NCBI GenBank assembly: GCA_016933695.1
Contig: JAFGAL010000021.1
Location: forward strand, 1 to 64,000
DNA length: 64,000 nucleotides
Direction: 5' to 3'
DNA from: Candidatus Zixiibacteriota bacterium
Lineage (GTDB): Bacteria; Zixibacteria; MSB-5A5; GN15; PGXB01
Shown here in pieces: positions 42,851 to 52,182 of this stretch. The notes below the pieces were generated by a model. That model saw only the letters and a list, made by a program, of their open reading frames with translations, was not told the DNA's origin and searched no databases. Positions within the stretch are counted from its first letter, which is position 1. Each line of letters opens with the position of its first letter. The translations under genes were made by a program, and so were the position numbers.

Positions 42851-44917
42851 TTAAAACCGGATTTCGATTGCACCGGTAATCGATCGCTGAATTTCCGACG
42901 AAAAGGTTTCCACATAATCAGGAGAGTACTCCTGGTGTTGTTTCTCAAACAAGTTGTTTCCGACGACGGAAACGGTTATCGGCCTGTTCACATGCCAGGC
43001 GATTCTGGCATTGACACTGGTATATTCATCGATATCGAGTTTGGCAAGGCCATCCACATATCTCATCATCAGGTCACAGGTCAGTGACGGGGTGATATCG
43101 ACCGATGAACGCAAAGACACCTGGTTCTGCGGGCTTTCTCCCTCGATTGTCTGATAATCCGACACAACAGATGGCCGTTTCAGCCAGAGATTGATTTTGA
43201 TATGGGAATATGTTGATCGGACTCGCCACCAGGGTGCGACGTCCAGGGTTGCGGCAAGTTCCCCGCCATAGGTCTCACCGGCAACCGGATTCTCCGCCTG
43301 AAACGGGAGGACCAGGTGAGTCGGCCCGGGTTCCACCTCCACAAACATCTCGCCCATAACAAAATCGCGCAGGCGATCATAGTCATTGAAAAACAGCGCC
43401 AGATCGAGAGAAAACGATGAAGTCGGTTGCACCCGGTAGCCGCATTCGTAGGCAATCAGAATTTCCGATTGATAATCAGCATTACCTTTCATGATAAGTA
43501 ACATCGGCAGGCTGTCGGGATCAAGCGGATTGGGCGGCAAAACCATCTGGTTGAATCGAATGCCCACTTCCGAAATCGACGGAGTCCGGACCGCCCGGGA
43601 CACCGCCGCCCACAGGGAATGGCGTTCGTGCGGATGCCAGCACAGCCTGACGTTGGGTTGATACTCAAACCCGGTATAACTGTTATATTCGAACTTGGAG
43701 CCGGCTGTCAGAGAAAGCCGGTCGGGGACCAGAGCAATTTCATCCTGAACAAAGGCGCCATACAAATAGTCCGTCCGATCGATATCGGAAAGCGAAACGG
43801 CGAATGTCCCATCGTTTCGGCACAGAATCAGCCGGGCATTGCCTCCCCACACCAGTTCGTGACGCGGCAGGAGTCGGAAACGGTGCTGAATATCGGCGTC
43901 AAGAATGTGCAGGCGAAAGGTTGTTGTGGGATCGATGAATTCCGAAAAATGATAATAGGTTTGAGACATCAGTTCGGATTCCGGTGACGCCGCATGTGAC
44001 CATTTCCCGAGTATCATGCCATCCGTCTGTTCGTATTCGGTTTTGGCTTCCAGGGCGACCGCCTCAATTCCTTGATACAGCGTTTTCAATACCTGCCTGG
44101 CGTTACTATGGGTGATTTCGCCAATCAGGGTCAAGGCAGTGGAGGACGACTGTTGCCAATCCAGACGAAATCCACCGCCCAGATAATCCCAGTTGTCATA
44201 GTTGTCATGACCGCTGCCATCCACCAGATCATCCCGGTTGATTCCTCGGAAATGAACCTGGTAATCCAGCCGTTGATTGCGACAGCCTCCATACCGGAGA
44301 CTGACAAAGCCCCGGTCTTCGGAGCCGTATCCGGTTTTGAGATACCATCCCCGGGTATCGCGGGCATGTTTGGTCACAATATTGATGACACCATTGACGG
44401 CATTGGCCCCCCACAAACTCGCACCCGGTCCCCGGATAACCTCGATCCGGTCGATATTGTCCACCACGGGGTTGAGCTGTTGCCAGAATACTCCGGAAAA
44501 CAGCGGTGTGTATACCGAAAGTCCATCAATCAGCACCAGCATCTTATTGGCGAAACGACCGCCGAAACCGCGTGAGGTAATCGACCACTTATTGGCGTCT
44601 ATCTGCGCCACGATCAAACCGGGAACATAACGCAGTGCCTCCTGAATGGATAACACCCCGAGGCGTTGCAAATCCTCATTGCGCAGAACAAACACTGCCG
44701 CGGCAGCATCAGAAAGGTGTTCGGTTTTCCTGGATACCGACGTCACCTCAGTATTCATCAAATCTTCAATGCGCAACTCCGTCAGATCGCGAGTATGAAA
44801 AGCGCTGTCTTCGCTTCTGGCCATTCTGGATACACTCAGGAGAACCGGCAGAATCGCCAGTAGGCTCAGGTATCTAAAGCACGTATGTAATCGCAGTGTC
44901 GACGGCATATTCAACAT
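42851..44917 (-). CDS. TonB-dependent outer-membrane receptor
   Basis: About 688 residues from the ATG at 44917; a TTG at 44947 or an ATG at 44908 are alternatives, and none has a clear Shine-Dalgarno. A signal peptide is followed by a TonB-box-like start ('LMNTEVTSVSRKTEHLSDA'), a plug domain ('DLQRLGVLSIQEALRYVPGL', 'RIEVIRGPGASLWGANAVNG') and a 22-strand-type barrel ending 'GAIEIRF' with terminal Phe. It imports a ligand, or senses one, at the outer membrane. As first gene of an operon with YfiR and two kinases it is more likely a sensory input than a simple transporter (inference). Ligand unknown; no siderophore genes are nearby. Confidence 0.93.
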   Translation of the reverse strand: MLNMPSTLRLHTCFRYLSLLAILPVLLSVSRMARSEDSAFHTRDLTELRIEDLMNTEVTSVSRKTEHLSDAAAAVFVLRNEDLQRLGVLSIQEALRYVPGLIVAQIDANKWSITSRGFGGRFANKMLVLIDGLSVYTPLFSGVFWQQLNPVVDNIDRIEVIRGPGASLWGANAVNGVINIVTKHARDTRGWYLKTGYGSEDRGFVSLRYGGCRNQRLDYQVHFRGINRDDLVDGSGHDNYDNWDYLGGGFRLDWQQSSSTALTLIGEITHSNARQVLKTLYQGIEAVALEAKTEYEQTDGMILGKWSHAASPESELMSQTYYHFSEFIDPTTTFRLHILDADIQHRFRLLPRHELVWGGNARLILCRNDGTFAVSLSDIDRTDYLYGAFVQDEIALVPDRLSLTAGSKFEYNSYTGFEYQPNVRLCWHPHERHSLWAAVSRAVRTPSISEVGIRFNQMVLPPNPLDPDSLPMLLIMKGNADYQSEILIAYECGYRVQPTSSFSLDLALFFNDYDRLRDFVMGEMFVEVEPGPTHLVLPFQAENPVAGETYGGELAATLDVAPWWRVRSTYSHIKINLWLKRPSVVSDYQTIEGESPQNQVSLRSSVDITPSLTCDLMMRYVDGLAKLDIDEYTSVNARIAWHVNRPITVSVVGNNLFEKQHQEYSPDYVETFSSEIQRSITGAIEIRF

Positions 44918-45274
44918 CCACGTGTTTACAGATTTCACCGGTGTCAAATAGCATCAGTGCGCTGGAGCGAACACCGCTCACCGCGGCATTATCGGGCTGT
45001 CAGCCCTTGTTCAATCAACCGATTTCCCGATAATGTCAATGCCGATGCCCCTTTACCAAGTTGTAGCAGTTATGGTAATTGTATCGACTGAACCGGGCGA
45101 AATCTGAGTCGATTGGTTGTCATTCGGGGGCGATATTCCAATATCGTGGACAAGATAAGCCCATAAGTCGAAGACCGTCCACAATTGCCATCCGCACCAC
45201 AACCGCCAGATCGACATATTCGCTTGCGGTACTGTGACTTGTAAAACTATGATGGGGACGAGGACGGGGGGCGA
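44918..45274. other. Intergenic region upstream of the TonB receptor operon
   Basis: No gene is seen. It holds small inverted repeats (GGGCT/AGCCC near 44994-45006 and CGATATT/AATATCG near 45131-45147). The minus-strand promoter of the TonB-YfiR-kinase operon should be here but could not be fixed. Confidence 0.4.
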
Positions 45275-46579
45275 TCAGCATTCGGGGTCCGGACCATCCG
45301 AGTAGATGAAAGCGATCAAATGGAGAATATCCAGCAAATTACTGGCTTCGTCGTTATTGACATCACCGGCCTTGATCGGAACCGGATCCGGCCCGCCGGA
45401 GTAGATATAGCTGATCAGATACAGAATATCCAGCAGGTTGACGGCAGTGTCATGATTGACATCGCCGCAGAGGAAATTGGCATAACTAATATTATATAAA
45501 ACGCTTAAATTCGATGACCAGTAATTGACGGCAGCCAGATCCACATTGTTATCCCGGTTAAAATCCGCCACACAGATCGAGACCGGGCAATCTCCGGCAT
45601 AATAATGATCGGCGACGGCAAACAATCCTCCGCCCAGGTTTTGCAATAAGGACACATTATCGCCAACGCTGTTGGCTGTCACCAGATCAAGCAGACCGTC
45701 GGCGTTAAAATCGCCGCCGCATACCATCGCCGGATGGGAGCCGACGCTATACGATACGCCCTTCGCCAGTGACCCGTCGCCTTTGTTCATCAGCACCGCT
45801 ACTGCGGCGGCGTTATAATAGACCACGGCCAGATCAACGGCGTCATCTTCATTGAAAGATCCGGCATGCAGGGCAAACGGCCCGTCCCCGACCAGATAGG
45901 CCACCGGTGATGAGAACGTGGCATCACCGTTGTTGAAAAGCACGCAGACACTGTCCACGGCATAATTGGCGACCGCAAGATCAGAGTCGAGGTCACCATC
46001 GAAATCCGCACCAACCAGAGCCATCGGCTGATCCCCGGCAACATAAGTCCCCCCGGTCGTAAAACTGCCGGTGCCGTCATTGAGCATGATCACCACATCA
46101 TCGGTTTCCAGATTGATCACGGCCAGATCGTTGCCGTTTTCTCCGTTGAAATCGGCAATCACGACCGCCCGGGGATAGATACCGATATCATGATGGACGA
46201 CATTGGCGAATGAACCGAATCCATTGTTATAATAAATAGAGACATTGCGTGACGACAGGTTTGCCACCACCAGATCAAGCGCCTGATCGCCGTTCAGATG
46301 GCCGGTCTTGATTGAATTGGGATAGGCGCCGGTTATCTCCATTTCCGTAATGACAAAACTGGAGTCGGGCTGGCACATCAGAATGATCAGGACATCGTCT
46401 TCGGCGCAGACCGCGGCAAGATCCGCATCGCCGTCATTGTCGAGATCACCGGTTGCTAAACTGCGAGGAAATGTCCCTAATGAATAGTAAACCGGATCGG
46501 AGAAGAATTCCACCTGGGCCACCGCTATCTGACAGACCAGTATCAGTCCGGCAAACAAACCTATCAATGTTCGAGCCAC
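45275..46579 (-). CDS. Secreted FG-GAP/VCBS repeat protein with dockerin-like tail
   Basis: About 434 residues. The GTG at 46579 is chosen because AAGGAG precedes it by 4 bases and it gives a clean signal peptide (ending IAVAQ); a TTG at 46627 would add 16 residues. About seven FG-GAP/VCBS-type repeats follow ('TGDLDNDGDADLAAV', 'ADFDGDLDSDLAVANYAVDS'), which fold as a calcium-binding beta propeller. Two dockerin-like repeats end the protein ('GDVNHDTAVNLLDILYLISY', 'GDVNNDEASNLLDILHLIAF'). It is likely an extracellular adhesion or structural protein. Confidence 0.88.
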   Translation of the reverse strand: MARTLIGLFAGLILVCQIAVAQVEFFSDPVYYSLGTFPRSLATGDLDNDGDADLAAVCAEDDVLIILMCQPDSSFVITEMEITGAYPNSIKTGHLNGDQALDLVVANLSSRNVSIYYNNGFGSFANVVHHDIGIYPRAVVIADFNGENGNDLAVINLETDDVVIMLNDGTGSFTTGGTYVAGDQPMALVGADFDGDLDSDLAVANYAVDSVCVLFNNGDATFSSPVAYLVGDGPFALHAGSFNEDDAVDLAVVYYNAAAVAVLMNKGDGSLAKGVSYSVGSHPAMVCGGDFNADGLLDLVTANSVGDNVSLLQNLGGGLFAVADHYYAGDCPVSICVADFNRDNNVDLAAVNYWSSNLSVLYNISYANFLCGDVNHDTAVNLLDILYLISYIYSGGPDPVPIKAGDVNNDEASNLLDILHLIAFIYSDGPDPEC

Positions 46580-46709
46580 CGCGCTCCTTGTTAAGACAAA
46601 ATCGGGCCGGTAAAAGAAGTAATTCAATTAATGGGAATATAGTATATCCGGCGGGAAAGTCAAGGTTGATTTGATCGAACCACCTGAGCGATGGGCACTT
46701 GGAAAGGTC

Positions 46710-46739
46710 TTGACCATCCGGTCAAGGCCGACATATACA
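46710..46739 (+). promoter_or_regulatory. Possible promoter with overlapping inverted repeat for the M6 protease gene
   Basis: TTGACC at 46710-46715, an 18-base spacer and TATACA at 46734-46739. A 7-bp inverted repeat (CTTGACC/GGTCAAG, 46709-46726) overlaps the -35 element and could be an operator. Confidence 0.35.
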
Positions 46740-46852
46740 CAATGGCCATGAAACAAAACCAAGTCGATTGAGGTTCTAATAAAAAAAGGAATATAAGACC
46801 CGTTTACTCCCCTATTAAGAGCATAAACGGCAACTGGAAAGGAGAGGAAAAC

Positions 46853-49504
46853 ATGCAAATCGGAGCATTGCAAAAAACAACACTGCTTGTAATAGCGGCC
46901 TTCGTGGGTATTGTTGGCGTTGCGGCAGCAGTTGATCTTGCCCCCGAGTTGAAAGAGAAATTACAGAAGGACGGCCTTCTGGAAGAATACCTGGCGCGCC
47001 ATGCCGAAGACCATGCCAAAGGCATCTGTGCGCCGGAAAAAAGGCTTCTGTTGCCGAGTCTGACCTCGGCGAAAACCGACGCCGTGGATACAGTTCGGGT
47101 TCTGGTCTTACTGGTGGATTTCAGCGATAATCCGTACAATGCCGGCGCGGTGTCGGCTTCTGTCGCGCAGTTCGATTCGGTACTGTTTACAACCAATGGC
47201 ATCAATCCGACCGGATCGATGACGGAATTCTATCTGGAAAACTCCTACGGCAGGTTTTTTATACGGGGTGACGTGTTCGGTTGGTATCGCATGCCGCAGA
47301 CGTATGCCTATTATGTCGATGGTCAGCGCGGGTTCGGGACATATCCGCGAAACGCCCAGAGGCTGACGGTCGATGCCGTGCTGGCCGCCGATGCCGACGG
47401 TGTGGATTTTTCCGTGTATGACATTTTCGGCCCGGCGGGAGTGCCGGACGGCAATGTTGACGGGCTTTTCGTGGTCCACGCCGGACCGGGGTATGAGGAA
47501 ACCGGAAATCTCAACATGATTCACTCCCACAAATGGTCGCTGGGGGGTAATGCCCAATATCTCGACGGAGTCCGGATCGATGCCTATACGCAGGAACCGG
47601 AGGAATCGGCGATCGCGGGTACGATTTCACCAATCGGCGTTTTCGCTCATGAATACGGTCATTTTATCGGCTTGCCTGATTTGTACGACATCGACGGCGA
47701 ACCGTCCACATCCGACGGGCTGGGGCGCTGGTCGCTGATGGCGGGCGGATCATACAACGGCGGCTCGCGTACTCCCGCACATTTCGACGCCTGGAGCAAA
47801 ACCTATGTCGGATTTGTCCAGCCGATCGAAGTGGTCGACAATCTCATCGACGTCGCCATACCGCAGGTGGAAACCGACCCGGTGATATATAAACTCTGGG
47901 CACTGGGAGAATACGACGGGCCGGAATACTTCCTTGTCGAAAACCGCCAGAAAACCGGGTCCGATATCGCTCTCGCCGGTGAGGGCCTGCTCATTTATCA
48001 TGTCGACGACAGCCGCTTCGGTAATTACGATCCCGATCACTATCATGTCGCACTCGAACAGGCCGACGGCAAATTCGATCTGGAGTACGGTGCGGGATCA
48101 AGTGACGCCGGCGATCCTTTCCCCGGATCCAGCGACGTGCGCTCTTTCGATGACCTGTCATCTCCCGGCAGTCGCAGTTATGGCGGACTGACCACCGAAG
48201 TATCGGTGTGGAACATATCCGATTCGGATTCAATCATGACCGCCAATCTCGACGTGCATTTTTCGCGTCCCAAATTCATACTGGATTCGGCTTCCTTCGA
48301 TGATTTCGGCGGGGATAATATTCTCAATCCCGGCGAGACGGTCGCGTTCACCTTTTATGTGACCAACGCCTGGGATGATGCCGACGATGCCATCATCAGC
48401 ATGAGTACGACCAATCCCGACATAACATTCGATCCATCATCCATCCATCAGGCGATTATTCCCGGCGATTATGCCGTTTTCGACAACAGCACCCAACCCT
48501 TTGTCTTCACCGTTCCCCAGATTACGGAACCGGTGTATGACTCGTTTTTTGTCACGATAGCATCCAACGGTGGAGCATTTGTCACGACCTATGATTTCGA
48601 AATAATTCTCGGCGAACCGGAGCTGTTGATTGTCGATGATGACCGGGGCGAACAATACGACACGCTGTATGTCGGCGACCTCTACCGCAAAGGAAGTCCG
48701 GCGCATGTCTGGGATAAATCAGCAAAGGGCTCTCCGACGGCATCGGTTCTCGAAAATTATGATATCGTGTACTGGTTTACCGGCGACACCTTCTCGGATC
48801 TGATGCAATCGGCCGATATAGAGGCGATCAAAGGCTATCTGGACAACGGCGGCAAGTTGTTTTTATCGGGACAGGCGTTGGCAACGGAACTGCATGTTCA
48901 GGATTCCGCATTTCTCGCCGATTATCTGCACGCCGAATTGGGCGATCCCTTTTTCAGCCTGACCCATCTCGGCGTGGCCGGTTCTCCGGTGGGAGACGGT
49001 CTTCGTGTCCGCTATACCAGCTATGCTCACCAGGAATATTCCGTTGCCACAACCGTCGTTCCGGCAAACGGGGGTGTTCCGATATTCACTTATCAGGGAG
49101 GCGGCGTATCCGCCGTGGCATATTCCGGAGAACACAAAGTCGTGTTTTTCAACTGGGGATATGAGGACATCGCCAATATCTATGCCAGTTACGACACGCG
49201 CGATACGGTGGGAAGTCGCATTCTGGAGTTTTTCCGATCCGATGGGTCAACCGTTTGCGATTGCGAACCGGGCGAGGTCGATGGGCAGGAAGGTGTCAAT
49301 CTGCTGGATATTCTGTATCTCATCGGAACGGTGTATCAGGACGGTCCGTCTCCGATACCTTATGCCGTTTGCTCGGGAGACACCAACTGTGATTGCAGTG
49401 TGAATCTGCTGGATATCCTGTCACTGATATCCTATGTGTATACCGGCGGGGAAACTCCCTGTAACTGCGCGGGATTCCTTTCCGCCTGTAACGCGCTGTA
49501 CTAA
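46853..49504 (+). CDS. Secreted M6-type metalloprotease with dockerin-like tail
   Basis: 883 residues. A signal peptide is followed by a short propeptide-like region and an M6 (immune inhibitor A-like) catalytic domain. The zinc motif HEXXHXXGXXD is complete at 266-276 ('HEYGHFIGLPD'). Beta-rich domains follow ('NILNPGETVAFTFYVTNAWD') and then a flavodoxin/GATase-like piece ('LLIVDDDRGEQYDTLYVGDL'). Two dockerin-like repeats close it ('GVNLLDILYLIGTVY', 'CSVNLLDILSLISYVYTGG'). It should degrade extracellular protein. The start has GGAAAGGAGAGG upstream. A strong terminator follows. Confidence 0.92.
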   Translation: MQIGALQKTTLLVIAAFVGIVGVAAAVDLAPELKEKLQKDGLLEEYLARHAEDHAKGICAPEKRLLLPSLTSAKTDAVDTVRVLVLLVDFSDNPYNAGAVSASVAQFDSVLFTTNGINPTGSMTEFYLENSYGRFFIRGDVFGWYRMPQTYAYYVDGQRGFGTYPRNAQRLTVDAVLAADADGVDFSVYDIFGPAGVPDGNVDGLFVVHAGPGYEETGNLNMIHSHKWSLGGNAQYLDGVRIDAYTQEPEESAIAGTISPIGVFAHEYGHFIGLPDLYDIDGEPSTSDGLGRWSLMAGGSYNGGSRTPAHFDAWSKTYVGFVQPIEVVDNLIDVAIPQVETDPVIYKLWALGEYDGPEYFLVENRQKTGSDIALAGEGLLIYHVDDSRFGNYDPDHYHVALEQADGKFDLEYGAGSSDAGDPFPGSSDVRSFDDLSSPGSRSYGGLTTEVSVWNISDSDSIMTANLDVHFSRPKFILDSASFDDFGGDNILNPGETVAFTFYVTNAWDDADDAIISMSTTNPDITFDPSSIHQAIIPGDYAVFDNSTQPFVFTVPQITEPVYDSFFVTIASNGGAFVTTYDFEIILGEPELLIVDDDRGEQYDTLYVGDLYRKGSPAHVWDKSAKGSPTASVLENYDIVYWFTGDTFSDLMQSADIEAIKGYLDNGGKLFLSGQALATELHVQDSAFLADYLHAELGDPFFSLTHLGVAGSPVGDGLRVRYTSYAHQEYSVATTVVPANGGVPIFTYQGGGVSAVAYSGEHKVVFFNWGYEDIANIYASYDTRDTVGSRILEFFRSDGSTVCDCEPGEVDGQEGVNLLDILYLIGTVYQDGPSPIPYAVCSGDTNCDCSVNLLDILSLISYVYTGGETPCNCAGFLSACNALY

Positions 49505-49524
49505 ACAACCCCCTTTGGCACAGT

Positions 49525-49562
49525 ATAAGCCCTGCTTTATGCATAAAAGCAGGGCTTATTTC
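49525..49562 (+). terminator. Rho-independent terminator of the M6 protease gene
   Basis: A 14-bp stem (ATAAGCCCTGCTTT with AAAGCAGGGCTTAT) is followed by a short T-rich stretch. It lies 21 bases past the stop codon. Confidence 0.85.
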
Positions 49563-49590
49563 TTGACATAATCACCAAAACGCGTATATT
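49563..49590 (+). promoter_or_regulatory. Promoter for the tail-fibre-like gene
   Basis: TTGACA at 49563-49568, a 16-base spacer and TATATT at 49585-49590, the same form as the tRNA-Glu promoter. The leader to the start at 49806 is about 205 bases and holds no gene that I can see. Confidence 0.6.
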
Positions 49591-49805
49591 GTACCTGTAA
49601 GGCAGGTATCCCTGGAAGACTTTCGATTTGACTACATGATTTTCAGCATCTTCCGGGGTGCTTTGTACAAAGTTTTTCACAATTAAAAAGCCTGCATGAA
49701 CCACGCCTCTCCTCACTACCCCTAAGTTATTGACAGATTATATGCTTAACTGATTTTTCAAGAAAATGGAACCATGTGGAGGACATTTAAACAAAGGAGA
49801 ATGTC

Positions 49806-51578
49806 ATGAGGTATGCAACCGGAAGCACGATTCTCGCGGTGATGATGTTACTGGTCGTGGCAAGCCTGTTTGCGGCCGGAGTTCCGCAACGGATTACCTA
49901 TCAGGGTCGGCTTACCGATACCGGCGGCAATCCGGTAACCGACGGGAACTATCAGATATCATTTGCCATTTACTATACCGCAACCGGTCCGAGTTTTCCG
50001 GCCTGGAGCAGTGGAACGCAGACAGTAACTGTCACCAACGGTTTGTTTGTCTATCAACTGGGATCAAACGTCAACCTGTCACCGGCGCTGTTTGCAGCCG
50101 ACACGTCATTGTATCTCGGAATAACCGTCGGGACCGATCCGGAAATCACCCCGCGGACCCGGCTGGTCTCGGTCGGTTTTTCCTGTCAGGCCGCATATAG
50201 CGACACCGCCGACTATACGCTGGCGATTGCCGATAATGCCGTAACCGGCGACAAAATCGTCGATGGGACCATTCATGGCGATGATATCGGCGACAACGGC
50301 GCAGCCAACGGCCAGGTGTTGAAATGGAACGGCTCCACCTGGACTCCCGCTGATGACAACACCGGAACCGGCGGTGTCGGCGGATGGACCGACGACGGCA
50401 ATGTCGTGCGCTTGATTGACGGCGCCGACAGCATCGGGATCGGAACTCTTACCCCCTCAGCCAAGCTCGATGTCGACGGGTCATTTCATGCCAGCGGCAT
50501 CATGCGAGTCGGAAACTCGCTGTCATTCGACGGTGTCAATGATAAAATCACCGCCACCGGAGGCGCCATCGACTTCGACGATGAGAACCTCGGCACCACC
50601 GGGAATGTCACGATCGGCGAGTCGTCGGCCTCCACCCCGAGTCTCAAACTGACCGTTACCGGTGTGACCGATGCGAGTACGCCGATGCTTCAGCTTTTGC
50701 ATCAAACCACTTTCCCGACCGATATTGCCTACCCCGTCATGGAAGTCCGCAATCAGGGCTATGATCATGCCTTCTTAACCATCGACGGCGGTGGCACAGT
50801 AATACAAAGCAACCTGTCCTCGCCCAAAAACCGTAAAGCCGGCCCGGTCACCAACCAGATCAGCCCGGATGACGCCCGCCCGACCTTTTTCAACGCCGGC
50901 AATGTCGGTATCGGAACCGATGACCCGACCGAACCGCTCTCGATTGCGGGGTACACCGATGACCATACACCGGTGGTCAAGTTGTATCATAACACGGCCT
51001 CGCCGACCGAATTACTGAACCCCGCTTTTGAAATTTACCTGCCGGCGTACGATTATACCCCGGTGACATTCCTCGGCGGCGGCGTCATGCGTCAGCGGGC
51101 ACCGGATGAAACCGTTACGATCGAACTCAATCCTTCACATGGCGGCTTGTCGTACTTAAGCGCCGGCCCGGTTGGAATCGGCACCAACACTCCCGATCCG
51201 GCGTTTGCGCTTGATGTCGGCGGTGACATGAACGTACAGGGAGAGATCAATTCACAGGGAAAACTAAAGGCGCATTCGCTGACCGTCGGTTTTGATTTCG
51301 ATTCCGGATGGCTGGCCGTATCTCCGGGAACGACGATTCAGCTTGATCATAATCTCGGCGGCGACCCCGGGAATTATGTCGTTTTCGTCTATGGCAAGAA
51401 TACCAGCGGCATCCATCAGGCCAATTTCGGCAATGCCGGAACAGCCACTAACACCGGGGTAACCTGGCACAGCCTGAATGAAACCAGCCTTAAGATAACA
51501 AGAGGGAATCTGGACTCGGCAGGTGGCGAGGGAGATTGGGATGAGGTCCGGATTCGTATCATCGCCAATCAACAGTAA
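49806..51578 (+). CDS. Secreted tail-fibre-like surface protein with 'GIGT' repeats
   Basis: 590 residues. The signal peptide ends LFAAG. The N-terminal module ('PQRITYQGRLTDTGGNPVTD', 'NYQISFAIYYTATG') is common at the start of large surface proteins of FCB-group bacteria. Repeated 'xxGIGTxxPxxxLxV' units follow (for example 'SIGIGTLTPSAKLDV', 'NVGIGTDDPTEPLSI', 'PVGIGTNTPDPAFAL'), as in phage tail-fibre-like beta-helical stalks. The C-terminus is a small beta domain rather than a recognised chaperone peptidase. It probably forms a trimeric fibre on the cell surface (inference). Start follows AAAGGAG. It is 28 bases upstream of the small dockerin-like gene. Confidence 0.8.
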   Translation: MRYATGSTILAVMMLLVVASLFAAGVPQRITYQGRLTDTGGNPVTDGNYQISFAIYYTATGPSFPAWSSGTQTVTVTNGLFVYQLGSNVNLSPALFAADTSLYLGITVGTDPEITPRTRLVSVGFSCQAAYSDTADYTLAIADNAVTGDKIVDGTIHGDDIGDNGAANGQVLKWNGSTWTPADDNTGTGGVGGWTDDGNVVRLIDGADSIGIGTLTPSAKLDVDGSFHASGIMRVGNSLSFDGVNDKITATGGAIDFDDENLGTTGNVTIGESSASTPSLKLTVTGVTDASTPMLQLLHQTTFPTDIAYPVMEVRNQGYDHAFLTIDGGGTVIQSNLSSPKNRKAGPVTNQISPDDARPTFFNAGNVGIGTDDPTEPLSIAGYTDDHTPVVKLYHNTASPTELLNPAFEIYLPAYDYTPVTFLGGGVMRQRAPDETVTIELNPSHGGLSYLSAGPVGIGTNTPDPAFALDVGGDMNVQGEINSQGKLKAHSLTVGFDFDSGWLAVSPGTTIQLDHNLGGDPGNYVVFVYGKNTSGIHQANFGNAGTATNTGVTWHSLNETSLKITRGNLDSAGGEGDWDEVRIRIIANQQ

Positions 51579-51606
51579 TCAACACGGGTACTGAAGGAGG
51601 TATGGT

Positions 51607-52107
51607 ATGAAGAATGGAATTCTTACCGTCGCCGTGTTGATCGTTATGTCATCACTGCCGGTCTTCGCAGAAACGATCGAATGGCAAGTGGTCTCGGGGG
51701 GCGGGACCGAGGGGGCCTCAACAAGTTACCAGTTGGGAGGGACTGTCGGACAAACCGCGGTCGGTCCCGGAACGACCACCGCATATGCCGTCAACTCCGG
51801 CTACTGGCAAAATTTCAACGAGGGAAACTGCTGTCTGGAATGGGGATTGCCCGGTGACGCCAACAGTGATGGGGCGATCAATCTGCTGGATGTTTTGTGG
51901 ATTATTGGCGTCCTGTATCAGGAACCGTTTGGCGAACCGCACAATCCCAACGGGTGCGATGCACTTATGGATGCCAATGGCGACGGTATTTCGGTGACCG
52001 CGCCGGTCATTAACCTACTCGATGTTCTGGCATTGATCGCGCATATCTATCAGGATCCGATCGGTCAGCCAATCCTGTGCTGTCCGCCGGGATGCCAGAC
52101 TCCGTAA
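51607..52107 (+). CDS. Small secreted dockerin-like repeat protein (paralogue)
   Basis: 166 residues. Signal peptide (ending PVFAE), then the same small N-terminal domain as the protein encoded at 22280-22810 ('YQLGGTVGQTAVGPGTTTAY', 'VNSGYWQNF') and two dockerin-like repeats ('GDANSDGAINLLDVLWIIGV', 'VINLLDVLALIAHIYQDPIG'). It ends CCPPGCQTP, nearly identical to the paralogue's end. Start follows GGAGGTATGGT. Likely cotranscribed with the tail-fibre-like gene. Confidence 0.86.
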   Translation: MKNGILTVAVLIVMSSLPVFAETIEWQVVSGGGTEGASTSYQLGGTVGQTAVGPGTTTAYAVNSGYWQNFNEGNCCLEWGLPGDANSDGAINLLDVLWIIGVLYQEPFGEPHNPNGCDALMDANGDGISVTAPVINLLDVLALIAHIYQDPIGQPILCCPPGCQTP

Positions 52108-52128
52108 AGAACGACACCTGCCCAATAG

Positions 52129-52160
52129 ACAAACGGCCCGCAATCATGCGGGCCGTTTGT
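52129..52160. terminator. Hairpin between convergent genes
   Basis: A 13-bp stem (ACAAACGGCCCGC with GCGGGCCGTTTGT) with a 6-base loop lies between the dockerin-like gene and the convergent aldehyde dehydrogenase gene. The T-tract is weak on both sides. Confidence 0.75.
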
Positions 52161-52182
52161 ATTCGTGTATGCTTTGAATGCA

